From NCBI RefSeq assembly GCF_014212355.1, contig NZ_JACKXD010000006.1, positions 1 through 64,000 of the forward strand: a stretch of DNA of 64,000 bases, written 5' to 3'. Under the pieces are notes generated by a model. The model was not told where the DNA came from. It made no database searches and saw only the letters and a program-made list of their open reading frames with translations. The translations under genes were made by a program, and so were the position numbers. The stretch comes from Halobellus ruber (GTDB lineage Archaea > Halobacteriota > Halobacteria > Halobacteriales > Haloferacaceae). Below are positions 52,625-62,451 of the stretch, one piece after another. Every line of letters begins with the position of its first letter. Positions within the stretch are counted from its first letter, which is position 1.

Positions 52625-53968
52625 TCACAACCCCGAGGCGACCGATTCCAGCAGGTAGTCGAACGCCCCCGACCCGGGATGGAAGTGGGTGTAGGTCCCG
52701 ACCGCCCGGTACTCGTAGAGCCCGTCGTTGACCCCGTCGATCCCGGCGCCCCGGACCATCTCGAAGGCATACTGCGCGTCCGACGCGGGCGTCGCCGTGG
52801 TGTGGTGGCGCTCGTGGCCGCGACGGGTCTCGCCGGCGGGGGCGAGCAGGCAGTCCTCCCGGGCGCGGATCCCCACGTGGTCGGCGGCGACAACCCGTTC
52901 CGACACCCGTGTCGACACCGGGAGCACGCCAGCCATCGCGTGGCGCTCGCCGTCGGCCGTCGTCATCGACTCCCCGAGGGCCAACAGCCCGCCGCCGGCG
53001 CCGAACACCGGGCGGCCGTCGGCGGCCACGCCCGCGAGGTCCCTGAGCGTCCCCGACGACGACAGCGCCGCCGCGTGGCGCTCGGGGTAGCCCCCGGGGA
53101 GGTAGACGAGGTCACAGTCCGGCACGGGATCGCCCGCGACCGGCGAGAACAGCTCGACCGTCGCCCGTGCGGCCAGTCGCTCCCGTGTGCTCGGGTAGAC
53201 GAACCGGAACGCCTCGTCGGCCGCGAGCCCCACCCGAACGCCGGTCTCGTCGTCGGCGCGGAGCGACGGGCGGGTGTGGAGGTCGGGCCGGCGAACCAGG
53301 TCCAACAGGACGCCGACCCTGATCTGTCTGGCTGCCGCCCCCAGGGCCTCGGCCGGAATCGGCGGCCCCTCACCCAGGGCCGGATCGAGGTGTCGGTCGG
53401 GGATCGAGAGGCCGTCGAGCGGCGGGGTCCGTCCGACGTATCGGACCCCGTCGACCGCGTCGCGGATCCCGGCCTCGTGGCGGCCGCCACGGGCGCGGGC
53501 GGCGAGCAACCCCACGACGTCGATGTCGTAGCCGCGGCGCTCGGCGTACTGCTGGAACCCCAAGGCGGTGGCGGCGACCCGCTCTACCCCGGTCTCGGCG
53601 TCGACCACGAGCACGACCGGGAGGTCGAGCGCCTCCGCGACCGACGCGGTGTTGACCGTTCCCTCGTAGACGCCAAGCGTCCCCTCGACGACGCAGACGT
53701 CGCCGTCGTCGGCGCCACGGGCGTAGGCGCGCCGGATCCCCTCCTCGCCGGCAACCCACGGGTCCAGCGTCCGGGCGGGGCGGTCGAGCACGGCGGCGTG
53801 GTGGCTGGGGTCGACGAAGTCCGGCCCCGCCTTCGCGGCCACCGGGGTCCACCCCGCCCGTTCGAGCGCGCGGCAGACCGCGAGCGTCGCGACGGTCTTC
53901 CCGACGCCCGACCCCGTCCCGGCGAGGACGACGCCCGGAAGATCCGCGGGCACCGCGTCGGTCGTCAT
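52625..53968 (-). CDS. cbiA: Cobyrinate a,c-diamide synthase, GATase cysteine missing
   Basis: A 447-residue enzyme that amidates the a and c side chains of cobyrinic acid. The N-terminal ATPase domain has [30 protein letters not shown] and [13 protein letters not shown]. The C-terminal amidotransferase domain has [11 protein letters not shown], but the nucleophile segment reads [15 protein letters not shown] where the family has ECGG, so the catalytic Cys is Gly. A late YTHFHPG keeps the His. It may use free ammonia or another subunit's glutaminase. A GGTTTAAG box about 28 bp upstream is the likely promoter. Confidence 0.9.
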   Translation of the reverse strand: MTTDAVPADLPGVVLAGTGSGVGKTVATLAVCRALERAGWTPVAAKAGPDFVDPSHHAAVLDRPARTLDPWVAGEEGIRRAYARGADDGDVCVVEGTLGVYEGTVNTASVAEALDLPVVLVVDAETGVERVAATALGFQQYAERRGYDIDVVGLLAARARGGRHEAGIRDAVDGVRYVGRTPPLDGLSIPDRHLDPALGEGPPIPAEALGAAARQIRVGVLLDLVRRPDLHTRPSLRADDETGVRVGLAADEAFRFVYPSTRERLAARATVELFSPVAGDPVPDCDLVYLPGGYPERHAAALSSSGTLRDLAGVAADGRPVFGAGGGLLALGESMTTADGERHAMAGVLPVSTRVSERVVAADHVGIRAREDCLLAPAGETRRGHERHHTTATPASDAQYAFEMVRGAGIDGVNDGLYEYRAVGTYTHFHPGSGAFDYLLESVASGL

Positions 53969-53991
53969 CGTCTGGCGGTTCCGCGGCGCTC

Positions 53992-54005
53992 GCTCTTAAA
54001 CCGTT
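53992..54005 (-). promoter_or_regulatory. TATA-like promoter of cbiA
   Basis: On the minus strand ACGGTTTAAGAGCG lies about 28 bp before the cbiA ATG, so cbiA is probably transcribed separately from the cbiZ operon that ends 111 bp upstream. Confidence 0.5.
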
Positions 54006-54079
54006 CCGTCGAGTATCAGCATCGAGAACGGCGCTCCGGGAGGAGGGAACGCCGCGTCGAGGAACCGAACCCCCGTTGG

Positions 54080-54889
54080 CTACCCCTCACTCCCCTCCGC
54101 GGACCCGACCCGCTCCACCCGCGCCCGTTCGTCGCTCACCACCCCGTACTCGGCGGCGTCGACCGATGCCGGCGGCGGTTCCTCGGCGTACCGGGCGGAC
54201 AGTGCCGCCGACACGGCGTCCCGGACGCAGACCCGCGCGGCCGAGCCAACCGGCGTCGCGCTCCCGGAGAAGGCTGCCGTCTCCCCGTCGGGATCGCACC
54301 CGACCACGACGGCGTCGGACGTGGTCCCGGGGACGCCGACCCGCGCGAGCAACGTCGCCGCCTTCGCCTCCGCGGCGACGGCGACCAGGTTCGGGAGCGC
54401 ACCCGGCGCCAGCGACCGCGTCGTCCCGACGACGACGTTGACGGTCCCGGCGTGGTGTCGGTCGCCGCGGGTGTCGTCGGCGGGTGCGTTCGCGGGGTCG
54501 CTCCCCTCGGGGCCGTCACCGCCGCCGGACGCACCCGAGCTGTCGACCGGTAGCGCCGCGGGGTTGCTCACACCGGCCGTGACGACGGCCTCGACGGGAC
54601 CGAGCCGGGCCCGGCGGGCGTGCCGCATCGGGACTCCGGTGAGAAGCGCGGGTCCCGACGGCGCGAACCCCGCGGCGTCGAGCCGCTCCCGGACGTACGC
54701 CGGGATGTCGACGTCGGCCCATCCCTCGGGCACCGAGACGAGGTGTGCGGCGTCGCCGCGGGACTCCCCGCCGCCGTGGCCGGTTGAGAGCCACCGGGTT
54801 TCGGGCCGGGCGAGCCGACAGACCCCCTCGCGGACGGTCGACTTGAAGACGGGGGCGTCCGCGCCGTCACCGCCGTCGGATCCGCTCAT
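54080..54889 (-). CDS. cbiZ: Adenosylcobinamide amidohydrolase
   Basis: A 269-residue salvage enzyme that hydrolyses adenosylcobinamide to adenosylcobyric acid, allowing exogenous corrinoids to enter the pathway. ETRWLSTGHGGG, ALLTGVPMRHARRA, VVTAGVSNPAA, GTVNVVVGTTRSLAPGALPNLVAVAAEAKAATL and GTTSDAVVVGC are the CbiZ blocks. A disordered acidic insertion lies near residue 120. The start overlaps the cobD stop. CbiZ in archaea is a marker of corrinoid salvage. Confidence 0.92.
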   Translation of the reverse strand: MSGSDGGDGADAPVFKSTVREGVCRLARPETRWLSTGHGGGESRGDAAHLVSVPEGWADVDIPAYVRERLDAAGFAPSGPALLTGVPMRHARRARLGPVEAVVTAGVSNPAALPVDSSGASGGGDGPEGSDPANAPADDTRGDRHHAGTVNVVVGTTRSLAPGALPNLVAVAAEAKAATLLARVGVPGTTSDAVVVGCDPDGETAAFSGSATPVGSAARVCVRDAVSAALSARYAEEPPPASVDAAEYGVVSDERARVERVGSAEGSEG

Positions 54890-55962
54890 CGATCGAGCAG
54901 CGCGTCCAAGAGCAGGTCGTTCTCGTGGGGACGGCGCACGGCAACGCGGATGTGGGAGTCCAGTCCCGCAAACGTCCGGGCGTCGCGGACCGCGACCCCA
55001 GCGTCCCGGGTCCGAGCGAGCACCGCGTCGACGGCGTCGGCGCTTGTCGACTCGTCGCCGCCGGATGGTTCCCCGGCGCTTGTCGACTCGTCGCCCCGGA
55101 TCGGCCCGTCACCCACGTCGACGAGGAGGAACGGCGCGTCCGACGGCGCCACGTCGTACGCGTCCGACAGCGCCTCGCGCATCCTGGCCCGTTCCGCTTC
55201 GACACGGTCGCGGGTCCGCTCGACGAACGCCTCTGCGCGGAGGCAGTGGGTTCCGACCGCCGCCGCGGGGACCGAAAGCGACCACGTCGGCCGCGCGGTC
55301 CGGAGCCGGTCGCCGAGGCCGCCGGTCGCGACCGCGAAGCCCGCCCGGATTCCGGGCAGGCCGAACATCTTGGTGAGCGACCGGGCGACGATCACACCCG
55401 GCTCGCCGGCCAGGCTCGGCGCGTGGGTGAAATCGAGGAACGCCTCGTCGACGACCAGCGGCGTCCCGGCCGTGCGGCAGTCGGCCAGAAGCGATTGAAG
55501 CGCCGCCGGGTCCGGGAGGTAGCCCGTCGGGTTGTTCGGCGTACAGACCGCGACCACGTCGTACGCCGCGGGGTCGACGTCGAGGAGTTCGTCCTCCCGG
55601 AGCCCGACCGGCTCGCCGCCCTGAAGCCCGACTTCGCGGGCGTACTCCCCGAACCCCGGCTCCGGCAGTGCCACGCGGTCGCCGGGGGAGACCGTCACCC
55701 CGAACGCCAGGCGAAGCGCCGCGACCCCGCCGGCGGTCGGCACCACCGCCTCGGGGTCACAGTCGACGTAGTCGGCGGCGGCCGCCCGGAACGCGGGGAA
55801 GTCGTCGTCGTAGCTGGTCGCGTCCGCGAGCGCGGCCTCGTAGGCGTCGGCGACGCCGCCCGGGCGCACGGGGTTCGTGTTCGCGCTGAAGTCGATCACC
55901 TCGGGGTCGTCGCTGCCGCCGTGCGGGACGCGCGTGACCTCGTCGACCGCGTCAGGGTCCAT
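54886..55962 (-). CDS. cobD: Threonine-phosphate decarboxylase (CobD-type PLP enzyme)
   Basis: A 358-residue PLP-dependent enzyme that makes (R)-1-aminopropan-2-ol phosphate, the cobalamin linker. [20 protein letters not shown] and the PLP Lys motif [19 protein letters not shown] define it. Histidinol-phosphate aminotransferase is the nearest relative, and the cob context decides. The C-terminal part contains a 12-codon tandem duplication ([12 protein letters not shown] then [10 protein letters not shown]). I start at the ATG at 55962, overlapping cobT by 11 bases. Confidence 0.9.
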   Translation of the reverse strand: MDPDAVDEVTRVPHGGSDDPEVIDFSANTNPVRPGGVADAYEAALADATSYDDDFPAFRAAAADYVDCDPEAVVPTAGGVAALRLAFGVTVSPGDRVALPEPGFGEYAREVGLQGGEPVGLREDELLDVDPAAYDVVAVCTPNNPTGYLPDPAALQSLLADCRTAGTPLVVDEAFLDFTHAPSLAGEPGVIVARSLTKMFGLPGIRAGFAVATGGLGDRLRTARPTWSLSVPAAAVGTHCLRAEAFVERTRDRVEAERARMREALSDAYDVAPSDAPFLLVDVGDGPIRGDESTSAGEPSGGDESTSADAVDAVLARTRDAGVAVRDARTFAGLDSHIRVAVRRPHENDLLLDALLDR

Positions 55963-57007
55963 CGTCGGCCTCCGGGTCGTCGATCGGTACGTCGTCACTG
56001 ACGCCCGTACTGCGGTCCCCGTCGCCGGTCACCCGGTCGAGCACCGTCCGTGTCGCCTCGCGGACCACCCCGAGCCGACCCGCCTCCGCGGCGAGATGCA
56101 GCGCGCCGCCCATCCCGGCGCCCTCCTTGGCGACGCCGTCGGCGTACGCGGACAGCGGCCCCGCCGCGGGCGCGTCGAACCCGGGGTCCGCGACCGTCAG
56201 ATCCAGATCCAGTGTGTCGGCGGCGGGAGCGAGGTCGGGCACGTCGGCGGCGAGGTACGGCGTCGTCGCGAGCGTCGCGGGCGCCGGCACGCCGGCGTGC
56301 CGGACCAGGGCGGCCACCGCGAGCAGTTGGGTGCCGCCGCCGAGCACCACCTCGGTTCCGGACTCCAAGGCGCCCGTGACCAGCCCGGCGGCGACGGCCA
56401 ACACCGGATCGCCCACGAACCGGACGGCGAGTTCCGGGGTGTGGGCGGCCTGCCCGGGGTCGATCTCCGAGGACTCGAACGCCGCCGCCACGACCCGCTC
56501 TTTCAGGTCGACCGGGTTCTCCGGCAGCGACGACGACGTCGCCGGGAGGGCGTCCTCGCCGAGCGCCCGGAGGACCGCCATCGCGGTCGTCGTCCCCCCG
56601 GGGATGGTCTCGCCGACCACGATCCGGTCGTCCGGGAGCGCCCGGCCGAACTCCCGCGCCGCCGCGAACGCCCCCGGCGCGGTCCGGACGGGGTCGGGTT
56701 CGCGGATGTCGGCGCCGGGCCGTGCGCCCACCGACACCGTCGGCGCGCCGGTCGGCGTCGCGAGCCCGGCGTCGACGACCGCGGCGTCGAACCCGAGCAG
56801 CTCGCGGACCGCCCGGGTCACCACGGCCGGCGTCGGACACCCGCCCGGGCTCACGGGCGTCACGGGCGCGCGGACGGTGTCGCCGTACGCCAGGATCTCG
56901 CTGTCCGCGCTCGGGGTGTGGACCAGCAGGTCGCGGGACGCCCCCGCGGCGGTGATGCCCTCGATTTCGGCCGTGCGGGTCGTTCCCGCGACGAGGATCA
57001 GCCGCAC
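55952..57007 (-). CDS. cobT: Nicotinate-nucleotide--dimethylbenzimidazole phosphoribosyltransferase-like (archaeal CobT)
   Basis: A 351-residue protein of the archaeal CobT/UPF0284 group that activates the lower-ligand base as its riboside phosphate. [43 protein letters not shown] and [15 protein letters not shown] are the family blocks; the ETIPGGTT segment holds the catalytic Glu region. The GTG at 57007 overlaps the cobY stop by ten bases. An acidic disordered tail follows residue 330. Confidence 0.9.
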   Translation of the reverse strand: MRLILVAGTTRTAEIEGITAAGASRDLLVHTPSADSEILAYGDTVRAPVTPVSPGGCPTPAVVTRAVRELLGFDAAVVDAGLATPTGAPTVSVGARPGADIREPDPVRTAPGAFAAAREFGRALPDDRIVVGETIPGGTTTAMAVLRALGEDALPATSSSLPENPVDLKERVVAAAFESSEIDPGQAAHTPELAVRFVGDPVLAVAAGLVTGALESGTEVVLGGGTQLLAVAALVRHAGVPAPATLATTPYLAADVPDLAPAADTLDLDLTVADPGFDAPAAGPLSAYADGVAKEGAGMGGALHLAAEAGRLGVVREATRTVLDRVTGDGDRSTGVSDDVPIDDPEADDGP

Positions 57008-57606
57008 AGCGCCTCCGCGAGTTCCAGATCCTCGGGTCGGTTCACGTTGACCGCAAGGCGGGCGTCGTACGTCAACGCCACGGTGTCGTCGCCGTCGGCC
57101 ACGACGTTCAACCCGGTCGGCGCGACCGTCCGTCCGTCGTTGTCGAAGGCGGCGTCGACCGATGCGCCGAGTCGGCGCTTCAGCGCGGCGGGGACACAGA
57201 CCGTGAGCGACGTGGGGGCGTCTTCCCCCCCTCGGCGCGACCTCCCGATCGCGTCGTCGACGTGGGCCGGAGCCAGCAGCGGCAGGTCCGCCGGGACGGT
57301 CACCGCCGGCCGGCCGACGGCGTCGAGCGCGGCGCGGAGGTCGGACACGTAGCCGTCGCCGGGCGTCTCGACTGTCGGCACCGACAGGCTCCGGGCGCGG
57401 TCGGCCGTCTCGGGCGCCTGCGGCGACACGGCGGCGTGGACGCTCCCGACGCCGCTCGCGCGGAGCGCGCCGACCACGCGCGACAGCATCGACGCGCCGC
57501 CGACCTCGACGAGCGGTTTCTCCACGTCGGCGCCGTCGGCCGCGCTGCTGTCGTCTCCGCCCCGGAGCCGGGTCCCGCGCCCGCCGCACATCACGAGAGC
57601 GTCCAT
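56998..57606 (-). CDS. cobY: GTP:adenosylcobinamide-phosphate guanylyltransferase
   Basis: A 202-residue archaeal nucleotidyltransferase that replaces bacterial CobU, forming adenosyl-GDP-cobinamide. [14 protein letters not shown] is the nucleotide-binding start, [20 protein letters not shown] follows with its Lys, and [10 protein letters not shown] contains the metal-binding Asp. An extra acidic loop ([13 protein letters not shown]) interrupts the Gly-rich region. It is in the overlapping operon between cobS and cobT. Confidence 0.92.
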   Translation of the reverse strand: MDALVMCGGRGTRLRGGDDSSAADGADVEKPLVEVGGASMLSRVVGALRASGVGSVHAAVSPQAPETADRARSLSVPTVETPGDGYVSDLRAALDAVGRPAVTVPADLPLLAPAHVDDAIGRSRRGGEDAPTSLTVCVPAALKRRLGASVDAAFDNDGRTVAPTGLNVVADGDDTVALTYDARLAVNVNRPEDLELAEALCG

Positions 57607-58355
57607 ACGACCACCCCCGCGTGGACGCCCGCGACGCGTCCGAGTTCGTTCGCGGCCCCGAGAACGTCGCCCGAGACGCCGCCCAGCGCGCCCCGTGCCC
57701 ACGCGCCGACCAGCCACGCCACGCCGACCGGCGCGAGAAGCGCCGCCGGGATTCCGACGCCGCCGACCGTCGGGACGGTCGCGAGCGCCAGCAGGGGGGC
57801 GACCACGGCGGCGACGGGCAGCAGCGCGGTCGGGGTCGCCACCTCGGTCAGCGCCGACCCGAGCCCCTCGTGGGACGCCGTCCCCGTGCAGACCAACACC
57901 GCGACCCCGACCTTCGCGCCGACCTCCGCCGCGAGCGCCAGCCCGAACGCGACGCGGGGCCGCGTCCCGGCCAGCCCCAGCACGCCCAACCCGAGGGTAA
58001 CGAACGCGACAGTCACCGCGAGCGCGCCGCCGACCCCGGTCGCGGAGTCGTTCAGCACCTCGCGGCGGCGCTCTCTGTCGACGCCGCCGTGGACCGCCGC
58101 GGCGTCGCCCAGGTCCGCGAGCCCGTCGGCGTGGGTGACACCGGTAAGAAGGACGAGGGTGACGAGGTACAGCGCGGCGACCGTCGGCACCGGAAGCGGC
58201 ACCAGGAACGGGACGGCGGCCACGGCGCCGACGACGTAGCCCGCAAGCGGGATCGCCACCGGCGTCCGCCGGAACGCCTCCCAGGAGCGCTCGTCGCCCC
58301 CGACCGGCAGCCGGGTCAGAAAGCCGACGGCGCCGCGGAGCGCGGTCAGAACCAC
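57591..58355 (-). CDS. cobS: Adenosylcobinamide-GDP ribazoletransferase (cobalamin synthase)
   Basis: A 254-residue integral membrane enzyme that joins adenosyl-GDP-cobinamide and alpha-ribazole (or its phosphate). [18 protein letters not shown] at the start and the metal-binding [19 protein letters not shown] loop (about 71-88) with Asp and His residues define CobS, followed by about six membrane helices. It overlaps cobY by 16 and cbiB by 10 bases. Confidence 0.94.
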   Translation of the reverse strand: MVLTALRGAVGFLTRLPVGGDERSWEAFRRTPVAIPLAGYVVGAVAAVPFLVPLPVPTVAALYLVTLVLLTGVTHADGLADLGDAAAVHGGVDRERRREVLNDSATGVGGALAVTVAFVTLGLGVLGLAGTRPRVAFGLALAAEVGAKVGVAVLVCTGTASHEGLGSALTEVATPTALLPVAAVVAPLLALATVPTVGGVGIPAALLAPVGVAWLVGAWARGALGGVSGDVLGAANELGRVAGVHAGVVVWTLS

Positions 58356-59377
58356 GCCACCACCCCCGCGAGCGCCGCCGCGAGCAGCCCCGCACGCCGG
58401 GTCAGACCGACCGCGCGGGTCGCCGTCGCCGCGTCCGGGAGCGGCGCGGCGTCCGGGGCTTCACCGCCCGCGCTCCGGCCACTGCCACCGATTCCGCCCG
58501 GGTCGAGGTCGTACGCGCCCGGTTTCGTGAGCCGCGCGGGCAGCGCCGCCACCATCGTCGCCATCGGCCACCCGGAGTTCGGCGACGCCGGTTCGTGGGC
58601 GAGCCTGCGGACGCGGCGGCGGAACGGGAGCCCCGGCGCGCCGCTTGCGACCCCGAGCAGGCACGCCGAGAGCCGCGCCGGGAGCCACATCACGACGTCG
58701 TCCAGCCGGGCCGGCGCCCACCCGACCGGCTTCGACCGGTAGCCCAGCATCGAGTCGAGGGTGTTGACCGCCTTCACCCACGCCGCCGCGCCCGCGCCGA
58801 ACGCGAGGCCCGGGTCGGCGCCGGCGACCGATCCGACGCCGGCCGCGCCGACGGCGGCAACGACCGCGGCGAAGGCGACGAGTGGAGCCACCAGCCCGTC
58901 GGCGAGGTTCTCCGCGAGGCTCTCGACGGCCGCCGAGCGGACGTGTGCCGCGTCCAGCGACGCCGCGTCGCGCCCCGCGAGCGCCCGGAGGTCCCGGCGG
59001 GCGGCGCCGAGGTCGCCCTCGCTCGCAGCGATCACCTCGCGGGCGCGGTCGAGCAGCCGCCGCAGGCTGGTCGTGGAAAGGAGGACCAGTCCGGCTGCGG
59101 CCGCGCCCGTCCACGGGTGGAGGGCGGTTCCGGCCGCGACGGCCGCGACCGCGACCCCGGCCGCGAGCAGCGGGAGGATTAAAGCGGCAACGACGCCGGC
59201 GAGCCGGGGTGAGGACCACCCGTCCGCCGCTGTCTGGCCGTCCCCGCCGCGGTCGACCCGCGCCGCCAGCCGTCCGAACAGCGCGACCGGGTGGATCCGC
59301 GCGGGCGGCTCCGCGACAGCGGCGTCCAGCACGGACGCGAGCACGACGGCGGCCGCCGCGGTCGCCGGCACGGTCAC
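58346..59377 (-). CDS. cbiB: Adenosylcobinamide-phosphate synthase
   Basis: A 343-residue membrane protein that attaches aminopropanol phosphate to adenosylcobyric acid. AEPPARIHPVALFGRLA near residue 22, SAAVESLAENLADGLVAPLVAF, VKAVNTLDSMLGYRSKP and PASPNSGWPMATMVAAL are the CbiB signature blocks; the helices between are Ala/Val-rich. The GTG at 59377 overlaps the HAD gene stop by four bases. An extra low-complexity Gly/Ser/Ala segment lies near residue 295. Confidence 0.93.
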   Translation of the reverse strand: MTVPATAAAAVVLASVLDAAVAEPPARIHPVALFGRLAARVDRGGDGQTAADGWSSPRLAGVVAALILPLLAAGVAVAAVAAGTALHPWTGAAAAGLVLLSTTSLRRLLDRAREVIAASEGDLGAARRDLRALAGRDAASLDAAHVRSAAVESLAENLADGLVAPLVAFAAVVAAVGAAGVGSVAGADPGLAFGAGAAAWVKAVNTLDSMLGYRSKPVGWAPARLDDVVMWLPARLSACLLGVASGAPGLPFRRRVRRLAHEPASPNSGWPMATMVAALPARLTKPGAYDLDPGGIGGSGRSAGGEAPDAAPLPDAATATRAVGLTRRAGLLAAALAGVVAWF

Positions 59378-60000
59378 TCGCCCCCCGCGCGGAGTCGCTC
59401 GGCGATCGTCCGAAGCCCCGAGTCGCCGACGTCGACGAACCGGCCGCCGAGTTCCGTGATCCCGCCGTCCGCCGCCGGGCTGTCGCCGACGTGGGTGATC
59501 GCGTCGGCGCCGACGCCCAGCGCCTCGGCGACCGCCTCGAACGCGTCCGGGTGGGGTTTCCGCCAGCCACACCCTACGCTCGTCACGACCGCGTCGAACG
59601 TCCCCCGGCTGAGCTCCGACCGGATCAACGTGCGGCCGACGAGTTCGGGAACCGAGCAGTTCGAGAGGAGTCCGACCGCCCCCCGGTCGGCCGCGGCGTC
59701 GACGGCGTCGACGGCGCTGGCGCGGGTGCGGACCTCGGGGTCGAACGCGGCAACGACAGCGCGGCGGGCGGCGTTCCCCGGCACGTCGACCCCGCGGGAG
59801 CGCAGCGCCGCGGCGACGTGTGCGGGGAGGGGAACCTCCGCGCCTCGGGGGGCGTCGATGTGTGCCTCCCGGAACGCCGACGCCCAGTCGTCGGGGACGG
59901 GGATCCCGCGGGCTGCAAGCGCCGCTCCCACGGCTTCGCCCGGACGGTCCGGGCGGTCGGCGTCGACGAGCGTCCCGAAGAGGTCGAACGTGACTGCCAC
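59374..60000 (-). CDS. HAD-family hydrolase at the head of the cobalamin operon
   Basis: A 208-residue HAD phosphatase. Motif I is VTFDLFGTLVDAD with both aspartate-position residues (the second is Gly-Thr shifted in the usual DxFGT form), motif II LLSNCS, motif III Lys in CGWRKPHPDAF and motif IV THVGDSPAAD. The C1 cap is helical. It leads six overlapping cobalamin genes, and the final dephosphorylation of adenosylcobalamin 5'-phosphate (or of alpha-ribazole phosphate) has no other gene here, so it is a candidate for that step by position. The GTG at 60000 fits the motif I distance. Confidence 0.8.
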   Translation of the reverse strand: MAVTFDLFGTLVDADRPDRPGEAVGAALAARGIPVPDDWASAFREAHIDAPRGAEVPLPAHVAAALRSRGVDVPGNAARRAVVAAFDPEVRTRASAVDAVDAAADRGAVGLLSNCSVPELVGRTLIRSELSRGTFDAVVTSVGCGWRKPHPDAFEAVAEALGVGADAITHVGDSPAADGGITELGGRFVDVGDSGLRTIAERLRAGGE

Positions 60001-60127
60001 GACGGGTGGGTCGGCGAACGCGGACTTGATACTGTCGGCTGTCCCCGGTCCGGCGCCCGGCGCCGCGCCGACCGACGGCGTCAGACGCGTGGGAAGTTTG
60101 AAATACTCGGTCGTATATATGTAACCG

Positions 60128-60721
60128 ATGAGTAAGATCACGTTCCGCGCGGACGACGACCTCGTCGAGCGGCTCGAGGGCCTCGATACCTCAAAGAGCG
60201 AGGCGATGCGCGAGGCCCTCCGCGCGTATCTCGACGGGGCGGACCGTGATGACGACGGCGCCGCGGCGGTGTCCGACGCGGCGGACGCAGGGGGCTCGGT
60301 CGACGATGTCATACGCGAGCGCGTCGACGAACTGGTCGCCGACCGGGTCGACGCGGCCTTGGAGGAGCGGGTCGCCCCTGTCGGACGATCCCGCGATCTC
60401 AACGTGAACCTCACGCTCGACGGCGTAAACGCCGCTGGAGCGGGTGAGGACGCCGTCTCGAGCACGCACGTGACCGAGGCAGACGGCCGTAAGACGCAGC
60501 TTGGAACCGCGGAGTCGGACGCGGGCGACGCCCCTGCCGCGGAGACGTGTGACAAATGCGGGGAGGCGGTCGACGGCGATCACGTCTACTGCCCGAACTG
60601 CGGCGAGAAGGCCTCACACCGCGTGTTCTGCGAGTGTGGCGACGAACTCAGGTCCGACTGGGCGTTCTGCCCCGGCTGCGGCAGGCGGACCTCGGCGGCC
60701 GACGTGCTGGACCGTGCGTAA
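60128..60721 (+). CDS. cdrL: Ribbon-helix-helix / zinc-ribbon regulator of cell division (CdrL)
   Basis: A 197-residue DNA-binding protein. Residues 1-40 (KITFRADDDLVERLEGLDTSKSEAMREALRAYL) form a ribbon-helix-helix domain. A central acidic helix leads to a C-terminal double zinc ribbon with CDKCG...CPNCG and CECG...CPGCG. It lies before cdrS-ftsZ2 as in other haloarchaea, where CdrL has been described as a regulator of that operon. A GAAATACT box about 27 bp before the ATG and a tatatatgtaac patch next to it may form the promoter and an autoregulatory site. Confidence 0.88.
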   Translation: MSKITFRADDDLVERLEGLDTSKSEAMREALRAYLDGADRDDDGAAAVSDAADAGGSVDDVIRERVDELVADRVDAALEERVAPVGRSRDLNVNLTLDGVNAAGAGEDAVSSTHVTEADGRKTQLGTAESDAGDAPAAETCDKCGEAVDGDHVYCPNCGEKASHRVFCECGDELRSDWAFCPGCGRRTSAADVLDRA

Positions 60722-60930
60722 AACGCTTCGGGGCAGGGTTTAAATACCGACCGCCGGCTGTCTTACACCCGGCGTTAAATTTATATACTGCCAGTCTGTG
60801 TTGTCACCTGCGTAAGACGGTCGTCTTACAGGGGCGGTGAACGCGGGACAGAGCGGATCTCTGACCCGGTCTCGTCGGTGTAAGGCGTTCACACGCGAGT
60901 CGCGTGCCGTCTTACCGGGGGAATGCAACA
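60722..60930 (+). promoter_or_regulatory. Operator-rich promoter of cdrS-ftsZ2
   Basis: 209 bp without a gene. Two TATA-like boxes are present: GTTTAAATACC (about 60737-60747) and TTAAATTTATATACT (60775-60789). Around them occur repeated half-sites: GTCTTAC at 60760-60766, an 18-bp GTAAGAC-GGTC-GTCTTAC palindrome at 60812-60829, GTAAGGC at 60880-60886 and GTCTTAC at 60909-60915. Such inverted heptamers suit dimeric ribbon-helix-helix proteins; CdrL and CdrS are the obvious candidates. The leader from the second TATA box to cdrS would be about 115 nt, unusually long for this genome. Confidence 0.7.
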
Positions 60931-61110
60931 ATGGAGCGTGTGACACTACGAATCCCGAAGCAGCAGATCGAGGAGGTCGAACAGATGGTCGAGACCGGCC
61001 AGTACCCGAACCGGTCGGAAGCGATCCGCTCGGCCGTTCGCGAAATGCTCGACGAACAGGACGTCGAGGGGCGCGAGTCGGCGACCAAACGAACGTGGGC
61101 CAAGGTGTAA
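60931..61110 (+). CDS. cdrS: Short ribbon-helix-helix cell-division regulator (CdrS)
   Basis: A 59-residue protein that is almost entirely one RHH domain: [20 protein letters not shown] with the DNA-contacting strand, then [15 protein letters not shown]. It ends with a short basic tail ([10 protein letters not shown]). Its equivalents in Halobacterium and Haloferax are known to control ftsZ2 and the timing of cell division. ftsZ2 starts four bases after its stop codon, so the two are co-transcribed. Confidence 0.93.
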   Translation: MERVTLRIPKQQIEEVEQMVETGQYPNRSEAIRSAVREMLDEQDVEGRESATKRTWAKV

Positions 61111-61114
61111 TCCG

Positions 61115-62317
61115 ATGCAAGATATAGTCAGAGAGGCGATGCAGCGCGACGAGGAGGAGCAGGACACGAACGCCGACGTCCCCGACGGCGACGACGAGTT
61201 CGGGAGCCCACGGATCGTGATCGTCGGCGCGGGCGGTGCCGGCAACAACACGGTCAACCGGCTGTACAACATCGGTGTCGACGGCGCCGAGACCGTCGCG
61301 ATCAACACCGACAAACAGCACCTGAAGATGATCGAAGCCGACACCAAGATCCTGGTGGGCAAATCGCTCACTCAGGGGCTGGGTGCCGGCGGTGACCCCT
61401 CGATGGGCGAACGCGCGACCGAGATGGCCCAGGGGACCATCAAGGACGTGCTCGGCGAGGCCGACCTGGTCTTCGTCACCGCGGGGATGGGCGGCGGCAC
61501 CGGGACCGGCGCGGCCCCCGTCGTCTCCAAGATCGCAAAGGAGCAGGGCGCGATCGTGGTCGGGATGGTATCGACGCCGTTCAACGTCGAGCGCGCCCGG
61601 ACGGTGAAGGCCGAGGAGGGCCTCGAGAAGCTCCGTAACGAGGCCGACTCGATCATCGTCCTCGACAACAATCGCCTTCTCGACTACGTCCCCAACCTCC
61701 CGATCGGGAAGGCGTTCTCGGTGATGGACCAGATCATCGCCGAGACCGTGAAGGGCATCTCCGAGACCATCACCCAGCCCTCCCTGATCAACCTGGACTA
61801 CGCGGATATGTCCACGATCATGGACCAGGGCGGCGTCGCGGTGATGCTCGTCGGCGAGACCCAGGACAAAAACAAGACCGAGGAGGTGGTCAACGACGCG
61901 ATGAACCACCCCCTCTTGGACGTGGACTACCGCGGGGCCTCCGGCGGCCTCGTCCACATCACCGGCGGTCCCGACCTCACCCTGAAGGAGGCCCAAGGCA
62001 TCGCCGAGAACATCACCGAGCGCCTGGAGGCGCGCGCAAACGTCATCTGGGGCGCCCGCATCCAGGACGAGTACAAGGGCAAAGTCCGCGTGATGGCGAT
62101 CATGACCGGCGTCCAGTCCGCCCAAGTCCTCGGGCCGTCGACCCAGAAGCAGGCCGACAGGTCGAGACGGAGCATCGAATCCACCGGTTCGGAGTTCGAC
62201 GCCGCGGAGAACGCCGACTTCGGGGAGAGCGGCTCGACGGCCGCCGGCGGCTCCTGGGAGTCCGACGGCGGTTCCCAACCCCGTGAGAAGCAGAACGGCC
62301 TCGACGTCATCCGCTGA
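61115..62317 (+). CDS. ftsZ2: Cell division protein FtsZ2
   Basis: A 400-residue tubulin-like GTPase. [17 protein letters not shown] (GTP-binding loop), INTDKQHLK and the tubulin signature [18 protein letters not shown] are intact. The T7 loop [15 protein letters not shown] carries the catalytic Asp. The N-terminal 30-residue acidic extension and C-terminal tail after about 345 are variable. Coupling to cdrS and the orthologous neighbourhood mark it as FtsZ2, which acts in mid-cell constriction after FtsZ1 assembly in haloarchaea. Confidence 0.95.
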   Translation: MQDIVREAMQRDEEEQDTNADVPDGDDEFGSPRIVIVGAGGAGNNTVNRLYNIGVDGAETVAINTDKQHLKMIEADTKILVGKSLTQGLGAGGDPSMGERATEMAQGTIKDVLGEADLVFVTAGMGGGTGTGAAPVVSKIAKEQGAIVVGMVSTPFNVERARTVKAEEGLEKLRNEADSIIVLDNNRLLDYVPNLPIGKAFSVMDQIIAETVKGISETITQPSLINLDYADMSTIMDQGGVAVMLVGETQDKNKTEEVVNDAMNHPLLDVDYRGASGGLVHITGGPDLTLKEAQGIAENITERLEARANVIWGARIQDEYKGKVRVMAIMTGVQSAQVLGPSTQKQADRSRRSIESTGSEFDAAENADFGESGSTAAGGSWESDGGSQPREKQNGLDVIR

Positions 62318-62451
62318 CAGCCCGCATATAGCCCTCGGACGCACGGCTGCCCGCCGCTGCGACCGAACTACCGTCTCCAGTCGTCGCGGTTCGGACCGCC
62401 AGTTTCTTCGATCGTTCGTCGGCGCCGCCGGGCCCACGCGTCGACGGCGTC

